A stretch of 64,000 nt of DNA from Pseudomonas taiwanensis DSM 21245 (lineage in GTDB: Bacteria > Pseudomonadota > Gammaproteobacteria > Pseudomonadales > Pseudomonadaceae), in assembly GCF_000425785.1 (NCBI RefSeq), contig NZ_KE384450.1, forward strand, positions 156,440-220,439, read 5' to 3'. Shown here piece after piece: positions 63,887 to 64,000 of the stretch; position 1 is the stretch's first letter; each line of letters begins with the position of its first letter. The translations under genes and the position numbers were made by a program. Under the pieces are notes generated by a model. That model saw nothing but the letters and a program-made list of their open reading frames with translations, searched no databases and was not told the DNA's origin.

Positions 63887-64000
63887 AAGAGGGGATTCCC
63901 GGCCTGCCTGTACCGAGGTCCCCGAAGGGTGATGCTACGGCATGTAAAAGAGGGGATGTCTCGGCCTGCCTGTACCAAGGTCCCCGAAGGGTGGAGCTAC
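63884..64000. repeat. 61-bp tandem repeat, cut by the window end
   Basis: Unit 1 begins taaaagagggga at 63884 and unit 2 at 63945. Both contain cggcctgcctgtacc, aggtccccgaagggtg and gctac, with a few changes. The first unit also supplies the stop codon of the preceding gene. More copies may lie beyond base 64000. The middle can form a stem of gggga with tcccc. Confidence 0.85.

Overview
The window is a chromosomal segment of a Pseudomonas, most likely of the P. putida group. This rests on the order mrcA-pilMNOPQ-aroK-aroB-damX-gltBD-hemE at one end and ctpA-envC-gpmI-yibN-grxC-secB at the other, on high GC, and on REP-type palindromes between genes. No rRNA, tRNA, CRISPR array, transposase or integrase was seen.

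Layout. 1-155: REP-like repeat. 156-9771: PBP1A on the minus strand, then on the plus strand a reduced pilM/N/OP/Q set (PilO and PilP fused, PilQ short, PilM degenerate), aroK, aroB and damX; the same order surrounds the hof genes of E. coli. 9772-17388: glutamate synthase (gltB, gltD) and hemE. 17634-21426: cytochrome b561, an orphan GspG-like pseudopilin, a YgiW-type periplasmic protein, and a divergent MFS exporter / LysR pair.

21495-36428: one 15-kb minus-strand operon of 17 tightly overlapping genes that reads as an aryl polyene (APE) pigment pathway. It has two acyl carrier proteins, a chain-length factor, two ketosynthases, a ketoreductase, two dehydratase domains (one fused to the aryl-acid ligase), a thioesterase, two acyltransferases, a glycosyltransferase, an aromatic amino-acid ammonia-lyase, a LolA-like carrier, an MMPL exporter, a lipoprotein and a membrane protein. 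Together these can make an aryl starter, load and extend it, and move the product to the outer membrane. This is the main accessory system here; its unusual points are the ligase-dehydratase fusion, the internal ammonia-lyase and a REP-like sequence inside the start of apeL.

36749-44906: orphan ParA ATPase, trxC, selO, a large MscS-family channel and a cation/proton antiporter. 45110-51533: betA, betB and betI on the minus strand with divergent betT, for choline uptake and conversion to glycine betaine, with a perfect 20-bp palindrome as likely BetI operator. 51653-56326: a very large toxin-like gene cut by an in-frame TAA; the frame stays open for about 560 codons beyond it. 56331-63450: yibQ, ctpA, envC, gpmI, yibN, grxC, secB, trmL (cell-division hydrolase control, glycolysis, redox, protein export, tRNA modification). 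63449-64000: a small membrane protein whose stop codon lies in a 61-bp tandem repeat that runs off the end.

Functions were assigned by reading translated sequence and motifs, without database searches. Start codons were chosen from ribosome binding sites, overlaps and family N-termini.
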